From UBA493 sp035655435 (lineage in GTDB: Archaea; Iainarchaeota; Iainarchaeia; Iainarchaeales; Iainarchaeaceae), in NCBI GenBank assembly GCA_035655435.1, contig DASRUN010000007.1, positions 1 to 29,775 of the forward strand: a stretch of DNA of 29,775 nucleotides, given 5' to 3'. A program made the translations under genes and the position numbers. The notes under the pieces were generated by a model. The model worked only from the letters and a program-made list of their open reading frames with translations. It searched no databases and was not told the DNA's origin. The first letter of the stretch is position 1; every line of letters starts with the position of its first letter. Positions 21,754-29,491 of the stretch are shown here, piece after piece.

Positions 21754-22989
21754 TTACTTTTTTTTTTTAAAAACTTGGTCGATAAACTTCAAGTCCGCGC
21801 GCGCAAGGCATTCTGTTACGGTTGTACAAGTACCGCTTGCAACAACAGTTGGAGTTTTATCCCAGAGTATCCATTCATCCCATCTTTTTCCGGAAAGATC
21901 AACTGTTTGTTCCTGCATTTCCTTTGTGGTTGGATTTCCCCACTTTAGTATGAACGGATATGCTTTGCTGTCAGCCCAATCGCTTGGAGTATTATTTTCT
22001 TTTTGCGTTGTTTCAATTCTAAGATAAAAAACCTGCTGAGAATCCTGTTTAAAGTTTATCAGAGCAAGTGCTTGACTAAGATTGGTGCAATTTTGATTTT
22101 TAACACAAACGATAGTAGAAGGAGCCATTGCAATTGTACCTGTATTTAGAGGTTGAGTGTAACCATTAGCTCTGAATTCATCTGAAGCAACCTGTATTCT
22201 CAAACATCCCTCAGTGGTTGAACAAGTGTCTGCTGTTGTGGGCTTTTGATTCCATAATTCAACAGTGTACATGTTTATTGGACATGTTGATTCGGTTGAT
22301 CTAAACATTGCTGCAATTGTTTTTGCAGGAGTAGAACTATATTCTACTATTGGAACGTTTTGTAACCAGGTTGCAAGATCAACATTTGTTCCAGAAATAC
22401 TTATGCTGTTAAACACAGGTTGACATGCACCGCCTTTTCCTTCAAAAATTTCCAAACCTGAAATAGGAGCAGCTGCAGTTGAAACAGAAGTTAATTTTTT
22501 TAGTTGAATAACCCAAAGCACGCCAACAGGATTTTTTTGTACTTCTAAAAACCAACCTTCTCCGGGGTAAACTTTATTTTTTGCGCCAGTGAGATTATTT
22601 CTTATTTTATATTTTCCAGGACCAAGATCAAATATGTAAAATGCGCCCGGAACATTTGAACTATTATAAGAAATTCCGACAAGAGTAGACTTTATTGGAT
22701 CGGAAATTTTTATATATTTTCCATCATCTTCAGCTTCAACCCAAAAAATATTGTTGTTTTTGAGGGCATTTTCAAGCTGCGAACTATCCACAACCCCAAC
22801 ATCTGCAACTCTTAAAGCAAACTCAACAGAATCTAAATCGCTTGTCAATGGATAAAAAGTGTTTGAAGTAGGAGTCGGAGTAGTAGGAGTTCCAAAATCA
22901 TTGTTAACATGGATTACAGTATCTTCCGCAGCGGAAAACGAAACTGCAAGTGCCACAAACAACAATATTATTGCAATTTTTTTTATCAA
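21754..22989 (-). CDS. secreted protein, N-terminal part; ends at the A11 frame change
   Basis: A 411-residue frame starting at TTG22989 with signal peptide MIKKIAIILLFVALAVSFSA. A Thr/Pro linker (TPTTPTPTSNTF) leads to beta-rich domains with Cys pairs (GTCTTVTECLA; DTCSTTEGCLR), and an FxLK-type Ig-like region (YFLRIETT-like). It stops shortly after FIDQVFKKKK, where an A11 run occurs. Adding one A (12 As) or slipping -1 joins it exactly to the SLT-like frame (continuing VTETTTDLSALTPDQK), giving 629 residues. The gap to the 1277-residue upstream gene is only six bases, so they form one operon. Function unrecognised; likely cell-surface or released. Confidence 0.75.
   Translation of the reverse strand: MIKKIAIILLFVALAVSFSAAEDTVIHVNNDFGTPTTPTPTSNTFYPLTSDLDSVEFALRVADVGVVDSSQLENALKNNNIFWVEAEDDGKYIKISDPIKSTLVGISYNSSNVPGAFYIFDLGPGKYKIRNNLTGAKNKVYPGEGWFLEVQKNPVGVLWVIQLKKLTSVSTAAAPISGLEIFEGKGGACQPVFNSISISGTNVDLATWLQNVPIVEYSSTPAKTIAAMFRSTESTCPINMYTVELWNQKPTTADTCSTTEGCLRIQVASDEFRANGYTQPLNTGTIAMAPSTIVCVKNQNCTNLSQALALINFKQDSQQVFYLRIETTQKENNTPSDWADSKAYPFILKWGNPTTKEMQEQTVDLSGKRWDEWILWDKTPTVVASGTCTTVTECLARADLKFIDQVFKKKK
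21758..21768 (-). other. A11 homopolymer: frameshift or slippage site
   Basis: On the minus strand GTTTTT is followed by eleven A and GTAACT. Reading in the N-terminal frame gives AAA AAA AAA AAG TAA; the C-terminal frame needs one more A or a -1 shift. The C-terminal frame has a TAA just before the A run, so the two frames can join only inside this run. Either a sequencing/assembly length error, a true indel, or polymerase/ribosome slippage. Confidence 0.8.
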
Positions 22990-22995
22990 ATTTTA

Positions 22996-25900
22996 TCACT
23001 CTACCTTTACATTATAAGTTTGTTGGGCTATAAATCCCTTTCCATCAGATGTTGGAAATGAATAATCAAATGTATATTTTCCTTCAACTGGAACTCCGCC
23101 ATCTGGTCGTTTTAGGCGAATCACTATTTTTGAAATTGTGCCCAAAGAAGCGGCTTTGGAATCATCCAATGTTACAACCTCTACAATCAATGGATTTCCA
23201 CTTGAGTCAGTGACCTTTAAGGCATCGGAAACAGTAATATAATTTTCTATCACATCAACACCTAAAGGAACATCTTTAGCTTTGAGGGTTTCGAAAGCAT
23301 TTTCGTAGCCTGTAACATAAATATAATTTCCAGAAATAGAAAGATTATTTTCACCTTTATTGAATTCAAAGAAAGCCGGGTAACCGAGAAGCGATGCTCT
23401 TGCACCATGAGCGTATTCAGGATTTTTCATAAAATTTGCATAACTGTCAACTTTTTTTCTGGCAGTATATGCTATATCGTTTTGTATAGGAAGATCACCG
23501 GTTGAAGCAAACAGATCCAATCCCGCTAAAGGAATTTGAATTAAACCCCACAATTTTTTAAGAAGCCCCCCTTGCGCAAGATTCTTTTTTGCGTCTTTAA
23601 ATATTGACCCGGTACTTTCATAAACTTCGTCTACCGTGCCCCCAATGCTGTGAGCAGATTTAAATTCAACTGATTTCACAAGTACAGCAGTTTCTAAATC
23701 TTTTTGATCAATTAAATTGTTGAAAAATTCACAGGAATTTAGCGATGTATTAGGATCTTCATCAGCGTTTTCTCTGGAAAAAGAACAATTTTTCTTTTTC
23801 AAAAGAGCATCAGCTTGAGGAATTAGTTGTGGCACTGAAGCAAATACTTGATCATCGAATTTCACAAACAAACCTATAACATACGAACCTTTTTCAAGCT
23901 GGTTCAAAGGAGAAAAATCACATCCAATAAAATTACCGTGTTGATTTTCGTCTGCTTTCAACCTATTACATGGAATGGCATTACTAAAAGCACCATTCAA
24001 AACTTGGGTTCCCCCTGGAATTGCAACTTCGTTTCCTTGATGATCAAATGCAACATAGTAAACAGTCTCAATTGTTGTGTATCCATCCAGGCTAATTGAA
24101 TTCGTTACAAGACCAGCAGTCCCTCTAGAAAGATTTTCTAAAAATGAGCGGAACATAAACAAAAAAGCATGTTGAATTTCAGTGCCAATATTTACAACGC
24201 TTCCATTGCGGTATCCAAAGAAATACATAAAATAATCTCTAACCAAATATTTATTTGCACCACCATTTACATACAGCAAAGAATGTCCCTCAAATCCAGG
24301 TGCCAAACGCGTTTCCCTTGCAGCCTCTCCGAATAATTTATTGGCAAGAGGATTGTTATTTTTGTTGAAAGTAATAAAATCTGCATAATTGGGTTTTTTG
24401 AAATTAACAGAATTTCCATATGGTTCTCCTGTTTTGGCGTTTGCAAGATTGTTTTGAAATATATATTCTTGTTGAAACTCATGCAATTGATCGTTTTCAA
24501 GATCTAACCAAAAAATTTGTGGTTCAACTGCAAAATTTTCTATGTTATTTAAATCCGGGCCAAAAAAACCGTGTAAAATCAAAAAATCAAAAAAAACAGA
24601 GAGGATTTCAGTTAGGATAAAATTTTCTCCAATGAATTTTGTAACTGCAACAATTCGTGATCCTTTAGTTGCAGCAGAAGCAGCTACAGATCCTGTATCA
24701 GCAGCTCCGGCGGTTGCTGCATTATCCGCTGCTTGACCTGCAGCGGCACCTGTTTGAGATGCGCCGCTTGATGCCGCAGGAATAACTGGTTCCAATAAAT
24801 CATCCACATGCCCCGCAACATCATCTGCACCTTGACTTGCTTCGCCAATTGAATCTAAATCATCAAGTACATCTGCATCAGTAATATTTGTTGCAGGAAT
24901 AGGGCCTCTATCAACAGGAGTAGTGGTAACAGATTTAATAACACCATTTTCATAAACTACTTTTGTTTTATATAATTGTCCGTCTGCGCCATTGTTAATT
25001 ATTACATTTCCCCCATTTGTAATTATTTGTTGAGTTTCAGCTTGCGCTGCTCTTCCAGCTGCTCCGGCAATGTCTTTCACTGAGTCAGTTGCTTCATCGA
25101 TAACTTTTGCATTCTCTAATTTAGCCGCTTGTGCAACTTTAGGAGTTGACGCAATTGTATCTTCAACTCTATTTAACCCTTCAAGAACTTCTTGCGGAAT
25201 TTGTCGCGTTGCTACTGAAGAAGCAGCTTGGACAGTATCTGTGGGAGCACCTACTCCTTCTAATGCAGTCTGAACCCCTCTAAGCTCTTCGGTTTTTATA
25301 ACACTTTTTGCGGCAACTTGAGCGGCTTGTGCTTTTATTTTTGCCAAAGCACGTTCGAACGCTTCCATTCTTCGAAGTTTTTCATCCAATTCAGCAGTTC
25401 TTTGCGAAATTGTTTCTGCGAGAGTAAGATTCCCAGATTGTCTAAGCTCCTCTACCGCTGGCTCAACAGTTTCAGCTAATGAACCCGGAATATAGTCCGG
25501 CCTAAGATATCGGGGCAATAGATTAATTCGGTGGGTTGCTCTATCAGATAATCTTCTTGCAGCCGTGGCAGCAGATTCCGAACCTGGGGCAGCAGCATCT
25601 AAAGGTTCATCAAAAAAATCCGGAGCTAGATCATCAAATCCTGAAGGTGTCGAAGTGTCTAGGAGTGAACCTTCAACAGTACTTACTGCAGGAGTTTCAA
25701 CCGCTTCTTCCATGGACTTTAAGTCAGCAATTATTTCTCGCAAGCCTAACGATCCTTTTTCAGCATAACCTGGCGCTCTTCCTAATCTAACTTCTTGATT
25801 TGCTAGTTCTTTGTCTAGTTCATCCAGATAATCAACAGACCATTCTCCAGGATCTGTGGTAATTCTTAGATCGTCCAAAATTCTTTCTGGATATAATTGC

Positions 25901-26829
25901 ACTAAAACAGTTCGCACTTTTGGATTAGTAGAACTGAGATATTTTTCCGCAACTAATTTTAGACTATAAGAATTTTCAACATGTTCAGGCGGAATAGATT
26001 TAAAGACTGCCAATGCTTCATCGGATTCAAAAGCAACTGTTGCATCTTGGAAACCAAGATCAGATAAATCAATTGTGTCACGAAGCAGCCTAGATCTGAA
26101 CTCAAAGGCATTTTGCGTTGTTACAGGGGCACTTTGTCCTGCAAAACGACTTGCAAAATTAATCCCGGTGCTTGTTTCAGTAATACCAAGTTTTTTAATA
26201 GTTAAATCAATGAGTTCTTTATTTTTAGGAGATATTGGGGAATCAAGTGGTCTATAACTTATTCTTTGTTCTTTTGAAAGTTCTATTAATCTAACACGTG
26301 CACCGAGATTTACTTTATCAAGTTCCACTAAACGATCCAATGCTTTTTTTGTGACATCTTGATTAATAGAAGTAGCCGTGACTTGTGCCAATGGCTCAGG
26401 AGAGTTAAGACTTACTATATAATCAAATGATGCATTGTCACCCAACGCAGCTAATTTTTCAGTAGTAACATATAGAGAACCTGGATGAAGTACTGCTTGA
26501 TCAATCTGTTTTTGAAAAATAATATTTCGGATTGCCCCATGTGTTGCGACAAATGCGGCATCTTCATCACCGGCAAAAGCTAAATCAAACAATACATCTG
26601 ATACATTCTTTCCAACTCGTGACCCAAGAATATGGCTATCTGGACCCCTAGATAAAATTTGATTTTTAAGTTCGGCAACCTGCGTAGAAATTGATCTGCC
26701 TTCATAGATTAAGTTATTTTCCAAATCATCAAAAGGCGGAAGAGTACCGCCAAATTCATCTTCTCCTGCAGCGAACATCGGCGCCAAAAAAAGAGAAATC
26801 ATAAAAATAGAAAGGAGTTGTTTTTTCAT
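22996..26829 (-). CDS. giant exported protein (1277 residues) of unknown function
   Basis: ATG26829 overlaps the TGA of the upstream gene as ATGA and begins with a signal peptide (MKKQLLSIFMISLFLAPMFA). Layout: a helical, repeat-like N-terminal half to ~430 (possibly HEAT-like, as in LADLALAGDEDAA-style segments); an acidic region ~390-430; a coiled coil ~466-513 (ETISQRTAELDEKLRRME); Ala/Gly-rich low complexity ~683-723; a single hydrophobic helix ~733-756 (ILTEILSVFFDFLILHGFFG); then a beta-rich C-terminal half with paired cysteines and an Ig-like end (GKYTFDYSFPTSDGKGF). The central helix could anchor it, with large domains on both sides, or it may insert elsewhere. No known family recognised. 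Middle gene of the cassette. Confidence 0.75.
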   Translation of the reverse strand: MKKQLLSIFMISLFLAPMFAAGEDEFGGTLPPFDDLENNLIYEGRSISTQVAELKNQILSRGPDSHILGSRVGKNVSDVLFDLAFAGDEDAAFVATHGAIRNIIFQKQIDQAVLHPGSLYVTTEKLAALGDNASFDYIVSLNSPEPLAQVTATSINQDVTKKALDRLVELDKVNLGARVRLIELSKEQRISYRPLDSPISPKNKELIDLTIKKLGITETSTGINFASRFAGQSAPVTTQNAFEFRSRLLRDTIDLSDLGFQDATVAFESDEALAVFKSIPPEHVENSYSLKLVAEKYLSSTNPKVRTVLVQLYPERILDDLRITTDPGEWSVDYLDELDKELANQEVRLGRAPGYAEKGSLGLREIIADLKSMEEAVETPAVSTVEGSLLDTSTPSGFDDLAPDFFDEPLDAAAPGSESAATAARRLSDRATHRINLLPRYLRPDYIPGSLAETVEPAVEELRQSGNLTLAETISQRTAELDEKLRRMEAFERALAKIKAQAAQVAAKSVIKTEELRGVQTALEGVGAPTDTVQAASSVATRQIPQEVLEGLNRVEDTIASTPKVAQAAKLENAKVIDEATDSVKDIAGAAGRAAQAETQQIITNGGNVIINNGADGQLYKTKVVYENGVIKSVTTTPVDRGPIPATNITDADVLDDLDSIGEASQGADDVAGHVDDLLEPVIPAASSGASQTGAAAGQAADNAATAGAADTGSVAASAATKGSRIVAVTKFIGENFILTEILSVFFDFLILHGFFGPDLNNIENFAVEPQIFWLDLENDQLHEFQQEYIFQNNLANAKTGEPYGNSVNFKKPNYADFITFNKNNNPLANKLFGEAARETRLAPGFEGHSLLYVNGGANKYLVRDYFMYFFGYRNGSVVNIGTEIQHAFLFMFRSFLENLSRGTAGLVTNSISLDGYTTIETVYYVAFDHQGNEVAIPGGTQVLNGAFSNAIPCNRLKADENQHGNFIGCDFSPLNQLEKGSYVIGLFVKFDDQVFASVPQLIPQADALLKKKNCSFSRENADEDPNTSLNSCEFFNNLIDQKDLETAVLVKSVEFKSAHSIGGTVDEVYESTGSIFKDAKKNLAQGGLLKKLWGLIQIPLAGLDLFASTGDLPIQNDIAYTARKKVDSYANFMKNPEYAHGARASLLGYPAFFEFNKGENNLSISGNYIYVTGYENAFETLKAKDVPLGVDVIENYITVSDALKVTDSSGNPLIVEVVTLDDSKAASLGTISKIVIRLKRPDGGVPVEGKYTFDYSFPTSDGKGFIAQQTYNVKVE

Positions 26830-27398
26830 CGTATAACCCCGCACGTGCTTTCAAGTTTTGAAATGGCATTATCTAAGTGTTCCAATAATAATTCCTGATC
26901 AGAAAAAGTCAGATTCAAATAGTTTTCGGATTTAAATTTGGCGGAAGTTTCAAGATCTTCCGCATAAAGATTAATTGTTTCAATCAAAAGAGCTTCTTGT
27001 TTTGTTCTGGCATCAATCAAATCGGGAAGCTTGCTACAGTTTTGTTCTGGATCGTCAGAAACATTTTTCAAATCTAATTCAAGTTGCCTTAAAATCGTGC
27101 TTTGAGATAAGTCTAAACCAACAGCTTTTGCATATAACTGAGACTTTGCTTTTTCTTCCCCGGTCAAAGATAAAGAAGCACTTTCTAAATTTGATTTAAG
27201 GGTTGACATTTCCGCTGGATCTAATTTTCTTTCAAAATCAAAAGCAGAATAAGAAACTAATCCTGCTCCTTGCAAATCATTTTCAGTTAAATTTTTTTCA
27301 GACAAAACTTTTGAAGTTGAGTTTCCTTGAAAAAATACAAAAAAAATTATTCCTGCAAATAACAGTAACCCAACAACAAGAATTTTCCTATCAACCAC
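26826..27398 (-). CDS. membrane-anchored helical protein
   Basis: A 190-residue protein with one N-terminal transmembrane helix (KILVVGLLLFAGIIFFVFFQG) and an otherwise soluble, helical exterior domain with two cysteines (QNCSKL and STCGVIR) that could pair. GTG27398 is chosen because GGAG lies eight bases upstream; the frame extends to GTG27407, which overlaps the GGAG. Its stop overlaps the start of the giant exported protein (ATGA), so the two are translated together and probably act together at the cell surface. The helical heptad-like character (LEHLDNAISKLES) suggests protein-protein contact. No family recognised. Confidence 0.7.
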   Translation of the reverse strand: MVDRKILVVGLLLFAGIIFFVFFQGNSTSKVLSEKNLTENDLQGAGLVSYSAFDFERKLDPAEMSTLKSNLESASLSLTGEEKAKSQLYAKAVGLDLSQSTILRQLELDLKNVSDDPEQNCSKLPDLIDARTKQEALLIETINLYAEDLETSAKFKSENYLNLTFSDQELLLEHLDNAISKLESTCGVIR

Positions 27399-27500
27399 GA
27401 CGTTCACTCCAAAACTATAATTAATTATTAGATTATAATAGTAAATATTATTGTAGTATTTAAAGCTTCAGAATTTTTGAGTTACCCAATTCAAAAGCAA
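27399..27500 (-). promoter_or_regulatory. promoter gap of the surface-protein operon
   Basis: Very AT-rich, no gene. The minus-strand box TATTATAA (27434-27441) is ~26-34 nt before the start region of the 190-residue gene; a second candidate CTTTAAATA lies near 27457-27465. Confidence 0.45.
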
Positions 27501-28133
27501 TTACTTTTGAGTTCTATCTCTAACGGATGCAACGCCTTTTTTTGCTGCAGAAACAGCGGCACTGGCAGCCTTGTTAGCGGTACTGGCGGCAGATTGAATG
27601 GCTTGTCTTTTTTGTCTTAGACTCATATATTTCCATGCGAGAGAGCCAATACCTACAGCCATTCCAATAAGTGGACTGTGCAAGCCTCCGGCAACTGCAA
27701 GTCCTGTTCCTGTTTTAACAATTATAGAAGTTTTGCCGTCTTTTCGTCTCCCAATCCTATAAAGGCCGGCGGCATTTACAGCATAAAGAAAACCCCCAAC
27801 ACCCAAAACAGTAGTTGCAGGATTTCCAATAACATTAACGCTCATTCTTACTCCCGAGTTCACCGCAAGTTTTCCTATAGCACCGGTATTTTGAACAACT
27901 TTTGAATCAACAACTGCTTGGCCGCCTTTTTTTGCCGCAGCGGTTGCTTTGTCCACTTGCACCGAATAAGATTTTAATGCGGAAGGAGCATTTGACCAAT
28001 GCTTTCCGGCTTGATGTGCACCGGCAGCTATACCCGCGGCAACAATGGCAGTTCCTATCAAGGCTTTTTTAGTTCCGCTCATTCTGCGCTTTGGAACAGG
28101 TTGTCGCGTGGTAGTTTTTCTAAATAATCCCAT
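27501..28133 (-). CDS. basic, Gly/Ala-rich membrane protein
   Basis: A 210-residue protein. The N-terminus is very basic (MGLFRKTTTRQPVPKRRMSG), then a hydrophobic helix (ALIGTAIVAAGIAAGA), a polar helical stretch (VDKATAAAKKGGQAVV), two more Gly-rich hydrophobic stretches (ATTVLGVGGFLYAVNAAGLY and GTGLAVAGGLHSPLIGMAVG), and an Ala/Lys-rich basic helix at the C-terminus. The topology recalls small glycine-zipper membrane proteins such as holins or pilin-like subunits, but no family is recognised. Own promoter (28153-28162); it is separated by ~100 bp from the surface operon and oriented with it, so linkage is suggestive. Confidence 0.65.
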   Translation of the reverse strand: MGLFRKTTTRQPVPKRRMSGTKKALIGTAIVAAGIAAGAHQAGKHWSNAPSALKSYSVQVDKATAAAKKGGQAVVDSKVVQNTGAIGKLAVNSGVRMSVNVIGNPATTVLGVGGFLYAVNAAGLYRIGRRKDGKTSIIVKTGTGLAVAGGLHSPLIGMAVGIGSLAWKYMSLRQKRQAIQSAASTANKAASAAVSAAKKGVASVRDRTQK

Positions 28134-28152
28134 AAAACAAAAACGCGCGCAG

Positions 28153-28162
28153 AGTATAAATA
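28153..28162. promoter_or_regulatory. TATA element in the divergent gap 28134-28209
   Basis: tataaata; on the minus strand TATTTATA lies ~22-29 nt before ATG28133 (leaderless). For the plus gene at 28210 a separate box ccttaaaaac (28188-28197 region) is closer. Confidence 0.5.
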
Positions 28163-28209
28163 TTTTTGCGGAATGAAAGCATTAAATCCTTAAAAACACT
28201 TATTTTTTT

Positions 28210-28713
28210 ATGAAATTTTTCAGTGCACCAACCGAAAAAAATAATAAAATAAAACCAATGAAAGGTTGGTTTGGAAAGTGGCCTACAAAAGGAACTTTGA
28301 AATCCGAGAGGAGAAACAGGGCGATTTTTAATACAGGTCATTATGTGGATCTGGCGGTTAAAAGAATTTTTGAATTGAGGGAAAGAAAAGCAGGGTCTAA
28401 TACAATTGAGTTGGCAATTAATGAAGAGGCGGCAAAATACGCTTGTGATTATATTGGCCTAACGCCTAATGGAAAAGGTTTGCAAAAAAGAGAAAAGCTT
28501 GTGGAAATAGTTAGGCAAAGAACCATGCTTGAGCTTGAGCCCCCTGGTTTTGTTGAACGGCAGAAAAAAAAGTTTCAATTATGGAAGGAAATGATGAATG
28601 TTATTTGGATGGGTTGGGAAAGAGAAGTGTTCAATATGGAAATGAGTAAAATGTACAAAAAAATCAGAAAAGTGTATGATAAACAAATTAGTAGAAGTGA
28701 AAAAATCGCGTAA
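28210..28713 (+). CDS. basic helical hypothetical protein
   Basis: A 167-residue, lysine/arginine-rich protein with two Trp-containing clusters (GWFGKWPTKG near the N-terminus, VIWMGWERE near residue 138). The central region is helical (YVDLAVKRIFELRERKAGSN, AINEEAAKYACDYIGL) and could be a DNA- or RNA-binding histone-like or helix-turn-helix region, but I cannot identify a family. No membrane segment. Divergent from the 210-residue membrane protein. It ends just before a GTGCCCT hairpin at 28725-28744. Confidence 0.65.
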   Translation: MKFFSAPTEKNNKIKPMKGWFGKWPTKGTLKSERRNRAIFNTGHYVDLAVKRIFELRERKAGSNTIELAINEEAAKYACDYIGLTPNGKGLQKREKLVEIVRQRTMLELEPPGFVERQKKKFQLWKEMMNVIWMGWEREVFNMEMSKMYKKIRKVYDKQISRSEKIA

Positions 28714-28840
28714 AGAGAATTCGTGTGCCCTCCGAAAAGGGCACCAAGTCCTGCTAAGAGTATTCTGTGATAAATTGGGATTAGGCTCACTGTAGAATTC
28801 AATCTACAATTCATATATTGCTGAGCCCGGAATATATAAA
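28709..28840 (-). ncRNA. possible structured RNA (strand and ends uncertain)
   Basis: Gene-free 156-bp gap with three nested or adjacent inverted repeats: GTGCCCT/AGGGCAC (28725-28731, 28738-28744), GTAGA/TCTAC (28792-28796, 28803-28807), and GGCTCA/TGAGCC (28784-28789, 28822-28827) enclosing the second. On the minus strand a TATA (TTTATATATT, ~28830-28840) would start a ~100-nt transcript ending at a T-run near 28702-28708, with the GTGCCCU hairpin and an ACA close to its 3' side (an H/ACA guide is one option). No known family recognised; the outer stem would not be inside that transcript, so this remains tentative. Confidence 0.3.
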
Positions 28841-28869
28841 GGTTCCTAGTAAAAACGGGTTAAAAGGGG

Positions 28870-28995
28870 TTAAAATCCGTATTTGCGCGCTACTTGGGCT
28901 TCGGTTAAGTATTTGCGGCCTTTGGCTTTCATTTCCGCTTCTTCTTTAGTAATCTTTTTTGCAACAAGATCAAGTTCTGATTCAGAGCTTGGCAT
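28870..28995 (-). CDS. 41-residue hypothetical protein
   Basis: Short frame from ATG28995 to TAA at 28870-28872, read by eye. The protein begins MPSSESELDLVAKK and continues as a charged helix (ITKEEAEMKAKGRKYLTEAQ) ending VARKYGF. A TATA box TTTAAATA lies 23-30 nt before the ATG, the same leaderless layout as other genes here. The LTEAQVARKYGF end resembles the start of a helix-turn-helix ('T-x-A-Q-V-A-x-x-x-G'), so a small regulator or antitoxin-like role is possible but unsupported otherwise. No partner gene adjoins it. Confidence 0.5.
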   Translation of the reverse strand: MPSSESELDLVAKKITKEEAEMKAKGRKYLTEAQVARKYGF

Positions 28996-29017
28996 AGTAT
29001 AATTAATTCGACCCGCA

Positions 29018-29025
29018 TATTTAAA
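29018..29025 (-). promoter_or_regulatory. TATA box of the 41-residue gene
   Basis: TTTAAATA on the minus strand 23-30 nt before ATG28995. Confidence 0.45.
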
Positions 29026-29089
29026 AGTTTTGATAAAAAAAGATTCATTTAGCCAAACAGGGAAAATGGAGATAAATAATTAAAAGCAG

Positions 29090-29196
29090 AAAAAGGTGTT
29101 TGGGAATGAAAATCATTCCCCATCCTTCCCTTCCCGATGTTCGCAAGCAAGTGCTACCAAAGGTGCACAGGTCTCGCGGCGGACCTTTCCGCCGTC
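29090..29196 (-). other. structured GC-rich 3' region and terminator hairpin
   Basis: Minus strand, directly after the 39-residue gene: hairpin GGCGGA-AAGG-TCCGCC (stems near 29173-29194), a GC-rich stretch with GCACTTGCTTGCGAAC, and a hairpin GGGAATGA/TCATTCCC (29102-29120) followed by TTTTT at 29090-29094, a good terminator. GC content far exceeds the surroundings, so the stretch may be a functional RNA processed from or overlapping the transcript. I could not match it to 5S rRNA, RNase P RNA or a known riboswitch. Confidence 0.4.
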
Positions 29197-29316
29197 TTAC
29201 AAGATAGCTCCGACAACAAATGATGCCGAAATGAAGGCTATCAGCAAGATGAACTTGTATAGTAACTCATGGCGCATTGAGAGTCTCACCCCTGATTTTA
29301 TTTGAATTTCACTCAT
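29197..29316 (-). CDS. 39-residue single-pass membrane protein
   Basis: Short frame from ATG29316 to TAA at 29197-29199. Protein: polar basic N-terminus (MSEIQIKSGVRLSMRHELLY) then one transmembrane helix (KFILLIAFISASFVVGAIL) to the end, a clean tail-anchored layout. Positive residues before the helix suggest the N-terminus is cytoplasmic. TATA-like sequences at 29369-29379 (and weaker near 29351-29357) give a short leader containing CCGAAATTTTCGG. It is followed directly by a GC-rich structured region and terminator. Not recognised; Sec61-beta/SecG is similar in size and layout but lacks the usual motif here. Confidence 0.55.
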   Translation of the reverse strand: MSEIQIKSGVRLSMRHELLYKFILLIAFISASFVVGAIL

Positions 29317-29368
29317 TTCCCGAAAATTTCGGAAAAAAAACAAATTCGCACTATACTAACTTTTAGGT

Positions 29369-29379
29369 TATATATATAG
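29369..29379 (-). promoter_or_regulatory. TATA box of the 39-residue membrane protein
   Basis: ctatatatata on the minus strand, ~53-63 nt before ATG29316, implying a 5' leader of about 25-30 nt. Confidence 0.4.
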
Positions 29380-29462
29380 ATAATGTGTCAAAAATCAGCA
29401 TTCCAAACCTCCCGCAGGTTAACTTTCCAAATATGGTTGTGAAAACAAACAGACATGTAAAA

Positions 29463-29471
29463 TTTTTATAC
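29463..29471 (+). promoter_or_regulatory. TATA box of the lipoprotein gene
   Basis: TTTTTATAC, 21-29 nt before ATG29492, leaderless layout. Confidence 0.5.
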
Positions 29472-29491
29472 TAAAAGGCTGTAATCATGCA

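Noticed and set aside
24542..25790. Several Ser/Ala-rich plus-strand frames antisense to the giant exported protein
   Set aside because: They mirror the low-complexity and coiled-coil codons of the minus-strand gene and lack promoters or ribosome-binding sites.
29092..29200. Possible 5S rRNA on the plus strand (CCCATCC..., CCCGATGTTCGC resemblance)
   Set aside because: No complementary 5'/3' ends to form helix I, spacing of loops B, C and E does not fit, and the region lies downstream of a credible minus-strand gene with its own terminator.
29096..29305. 69-codon open frame on the plus strand
   Set aside because: Composition is implausible and it runs antisense to the 39-residue membrane-protein gene and the structured region; no promoter at a suitable distance.
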